A DNA stretch of 8,315 bases from JBDTNQ01 sp039933635 (lineage in GTDB: Bacteria; Acidobacteriota; Vicinamibacteria; Vicinamibacterales; SCN-69-37), in NCBI GenBank assembly GCA_039933635.1, contig JBDTNQ010000147.1:1-8315 (forward strand), in the 5' to 3' direction. Every line of letters starts with the position of its first letter. The stretch's first letter is position 1. Below are positions 6,044 through 8,315 of the stretch, piece by piece. The notes below the pieces were generated by a model, which did not search any database, was not told where the DNA came from, and saw nothing but the letters and a program-made list of their open reading frames with translations. The position numbers and the translations under genes were made by a program.

Positions 6044-7468
6044 TCAGAACTGGAAATAGATGAAGTCAAGAGACGTGCGGCTGCGGAAGACGAGCATCAG
6101 CGACACGAGAACCGCGCAGCATGCGGCGTCCCACACTATTTCCCTGGCGGTGCGCCAGGGCCAATCCACTGTGTCCAGCCGCGCTTTGCCGTATTCCGCC
6201 CACAGGTCGTGAACCCACAGCGGGGTCGAGTACGTCAACGCGAGCAGGAACAGGTACCCTCCGACGCGGAGGTCGAGCGGCGTGCTCGCCAGTGGTGAGA
6301 GGCGGAGATCGCGCCAAAGGTAGGACACCTCCGTCTCCCGGAAGAACAGCCAACCGACGGAGACGAGCGCGAACATCAAGGCGATCCGAACGGGCGTGAG
6401 CAGCCGACGCACCGCGGGCGACCGCGGCAGGAATGGTTCCAGAGCCCGGCCGGCGAGCAGCAAGGCGCCGTGATAGCCGCCCCAGAGCACGTAGTTCCAG
6501 CTCGCGCCGTGCCAGAAGCCGGACAGCAGGAACGTGATCATGACGTTCATGGCCGTCCTTGCCCCTCCTGACCGTGACCCGCCGAGCGGAATGTAGACGT
6601 AGTCACGAAACCAGCTCGACAGCGAGATGTGCCATCGTCGCCAGAAGTCGGCCGGCCCGATGGCCAAGTACGGATGTTTGAAATTCCGCATCAGATCGAC
6701 GCCGAGCCAGCGCGCCGCGCCACGGGCGATGTCGCTGTAGGCCGAGAAGTCCGCATAGATCTGGATCGCGAAAGCGAACACACCGGCCCAGAGAACGGAA
6801 AACCCCGGGTGCTCGAGGGCGAACACCTTATTGGCGATCACGCCGACGTTGTCCGCGATGACGAGCTTCTGGAAGTAGCCCCAAATCATGAGGAATGTGG
6901 CCTGACGCGCGTCCTCCCACGAGAACGTCCGCTGGCGCTCGATCTGCGGCAGCAGGCGCGACGCGCGTTCGATGGGACCGGCGACCAATTGGGGAAAGAA
7001 GCAGACGAACGCCGCGAAGTCGAGAAAGTCCCGTCGAGCCGCCAGTCGTCCGCGGTAGACGTCAATCGTGTAGCTGAGTTCCTGGAACGTGTAGAACGAC
7101 ACACCGACCGGTAACACGATCCGGAGCGCCGTCGGCGGCAGGTCGAGTCCGAGTGGCACGAGCGCGGCGTGGACGTTCTCGACGAAGAATCCGAAGTACT
7201 TGAAGAACCCGAGCATGCCCAGGTTTCCGAGCAGGCTGAGCCCCAGGAAGAGCCTCTTCCGGTCCGGCTGCGCAGCCATGCCACGACCCGCCCAGTAGTC
7301 CAGCACGGTCGTCGCAAACACCAGGCCCACGAACCACGGATGGACATAGCCGTAGAACAGATAGCTGGCCAGCACCAGGAACAGGTTCTGGCCGCGGTGA
7401 GGCAGACGCCAGTAGATCACCAGCGTGACGACGAAGAAGACGACGAAGTCGAGGCTGTGGAAAATCAT
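6044..7468 (-). CDS. MBOAT-family O-acyltransferase (AlgI/DltB type)
   Basis: A complete 474-residue polytopic membrane-bound O-acyltransferase of the AlgI group, of typical length. It opens MIFHSLDFVVFFVV and YWRLP, and has FKYFGFF (89-95), VLPVGVSFYTFQELSYTIDV (118-137), FFPQLVAGPIERA (157-169), FADFSAYSDIARG-like IYADFSAYSDIARG (237-250), GPADFWRRWHISLSSWFRDY (271-290) and LSGFWHGASWNYVLWGGYHG (315-334). His320 in SGFWHGASW is the expected invariant active-site histidine, and His280 matches the other conserved one. It ends DFIYFQF, common in AlgI-like proteins. The family moves acyl groups (often acetyl) through the membrane to an extracytoplasmic partner or glycan. Its start codon shares the ATGA overlap with the stop of the SGNH-like gene upstream, so the two are translationally coupled, the usual pairing of MBOAT with an SGNH-like partner. 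The specific acceptor is unknown, so names such as algI are not justified. Confidence 0.95.
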   Translation of the reverse strand: MIFHSLDFVVFFVVTLVIYWRLPHRGQNLFLVLASYLFYGYVHPWFVGLVFATTVLDYWAGRGMAAQPDRKRLFLGLSLLGNLGMLGFFKYFGFFVENVHAALVPLGLDLPPTALRIVLPVGVSFYTFQELSYTIDVYRGRLAARRDFLDFAAFVCFFPQLVAGPIERASRLLPQIERQRTFSWEDARQATFLMIWGYFQKLVIADNVGVIANKVFALEHPGFSVLWAGVFAFAIQIYADFSAYSDIARGAARWLGVDLMRNFKHPYLAIGPADFWRRWHISLSSWFRDYVYIPLGGSRSGGARTAMNVMITFLLSGFWHGASWNYVLWGGYHGALLLAGRALEPFLPRSPAVRRLLTPVRIALMFALVSVGWLFFRETEVSYLWRDLRLSPLASTPLDLRVGGYLFLLALTYSTPLWVHDLWAEYGKARLDTVDWPWRTAREIVWDAACCAVLVSLMLVFRSRTSLDFIYFQF

Positions 7469-8315
7469 CTGCGGCCCGAGATCCGATTGAAGAAGATCTC
7501 CGTGTATCGCGGTCGCTCGGGATCCAGGATGTGATCGCCGTCGTCATACGCCAACCGCCAGAGTTCCGGGACATCGCGATCGTCGAGCAGCGTGGCTCCA
7601 TGCGTTTCGAGATAGGACCGCAGATTGACCATGTAGCGGTGAAGGCGCGGAGGCTCACGAGGCGGCTGGCCGTTCTGCGGCCGCCGGAGTACGCGCACGA
7701 AGGTGAGATGCAGTCCGCGCGCCCGGGCCAGGTCCACCATCAGCGGCAGCGTGGAAATCGGCACGCGGGTCGCGAAGTCCATCGCCCCCTCGTCCGCCTC
7801 GCCCATGTCGGCCGCTTCGAAGGCGCGTAGCCGATCGAGGCCGAACATGCCGTTCATCGCGCCGACGAAATCGTCGTGCGACTGGTCCGGCGCGACCGTG
7901 CGAGCGATTGCGGCGGTCATCGCGGGCTCGACCCAGTCGCGCGTGCGTTCGACCGCGTAGGTCCGATCGACCCAACCGTGGAGTCGAAACCACGGGTTCC
8001 GTACGTGTGCGGCGACAACGGTGTTCAGCTCGTCCTCACGGTCGAGCGCGTACCGATCCGTCGAAAAGCGGTCCTTGCCGATGAGGCGCCACAACGGATC
8101 GGTCAACTGAGTGTCGCGGAAGAACACCACCACGTGATCGGGCGCGATCCCGCTCGCAATCACATAGTTCTTGAGCAGCAGATACCAGTGGGCTGCGCCC
8201 GTCGCCAGGCGAATGATCGGCACGGCTGGCCGCTGGGAGAGCCGCGCCAGGACGTCCGGGTCGATGCGAAGCGCCATCGAATCGCCAAGGATGACGGTGC
8301 CTGGCCGCACGGCGC
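7465..8315 (-). CDS. SGNH-like hydrolase/acyltransferase partner of MBOAT (5' end outside window)
   Basis: About 282 codons are visible; the frame is open to the right edge. A GTG at 8308-8310 could be read as a start, but this would place the catalytic GDS block at residues 9-11 with no room for a signal or membrane anchor, so the real start is probably outside. Numbering from that GTG, VILGDSMALRID (6-17) resembles SGNH block I with nucleophile Ser11, and DDGDHILDP (256-264) resembles block V with the DxxH pair Asp257/His260. The usual GxND block III is not obvious; VVVFFRDTQLTDP stands at about the right place. No other domain is recognised in the middle. Such proteins accompany MBOAT acyltransferases (AlgJ/AlgX, DltD, PatB) and finish acyl transfer to the glycan outside the membrane. 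The stop TGA overlaps the MBOAT ATG as ATGA. Family membership rests mainly on the two motifs and the context. Confidence 0.75.
   Translation of the reverse strand, partial: AVRPGTVILGDSMALRIDPDVLARLSQRPAVPIIRLATGAAHWYLLLKNYVIASGIAPDHVVVFFRDTQLTDPLWRLIGKDRFSTDRYALDREDELNTVVAAHVRNPWFRLHGWVDRTYAVERTRDWVEPAMTAAIARTVAPDQSHDDFVGAMNGMFGLDRLRAFEAADMGEADEGAMDFATRVPISTLPLMVDLARARGLHLTFVRVLRRPQNGQPPREPPRLHRYMVNLRSYLETHGATLLDDRDVPELWRLAYDDGDHILDPERPRYTEIFFNRISGRR

Noticed and set aside
6022..6069. TTG start for the first GT-C-like protein
   Set aside because: Would overlap the MBOAT end with a Ser-rich stretch, while an ATG lies 22 nt after the MBOAT stop.
7062..7658. Minus-strand frame overlapping the MBOAT/SGNH junction
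   Set aside because: Different frame from two well-supported genes joined by ATGA; product shows no coherent pattern.
1..8315. CRISPR array, tRNA/rRNA, insertion sequence, toxin-antitoxin or phage-defence module
   Set aside because: No regularly spaced repeats, cloverleaf-like regions, transposase motifs or nuclease motifs were seen; almost every base lies in a membrane or glycan-type gene.

Overview
This is a densely coding, high-GC window (clearly above 60% by eye) from a bacterial chromosome, devoted to building and modifying a cell-surface glycan. The sequence style fits an environmental Acidobacteriota-like bacterium, possibly of the Vicinamibacteria type: polytopic GT-C-like proteins with IWNxAWxAH and GNRYFLSLYP-type signatures, an AlgI-type O-acyltransferase, and a glycosyltransferase fused to a methyltransferase. 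That assignment is an inference from protein flavour; no marker gene is present. There are no RNA genes, CRISPR arrays, insertion sequences or obvious long repeats.

Layout. (1) Positions 1-1450, minus strand: a GT4-type glycosyltransferase whose frame continues without a stop through a linker into the start of a class I SAM-dependent methyltransferase; it runs off the left edge. (2) Positions 1451-1532: a short divergent intergenic region with an extended -10-like element pointing right. (3) About 1533-2552, plus strand: a flippase-like membrane protein of the lysylphosphatidylglycerol-synthase transmembrane family (UPF0104). (4) Positions 2531-8315, minus strand: four tightly packed genes. 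In transcription order they are an SGNH-like hydrolase (cut by the right edge), an MBOAT O-acyltransferase coupled to it by an ATGA overlap, a polytopic GT-C-like membrane protein, and a second GT-C-like membrane protein with a large non-membrane C-terminal region. The last gene overlaps the flippase-like gene tail to tail by 22 bp.

How the parts may work together (inference): the GT/methyltransferase fusion would act on the cytoplasmic side to add and perhaps methylate a sugar. The polytopic GT-C-like proteins would use lipid-linked sugars on the outer face of the membrane. The MBOAT/SGNH pair would O-acylate the exported glycan or lipid, as AlgI with AlgJ/AlgX or DltB with DltD do in better-known systems. 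The role of the UPF0104 protein is uncertain; relatives occur with polyprenyl-lipid and glycan pathways. Both ends of the window cut genes, so the locus is larger than what is visible.
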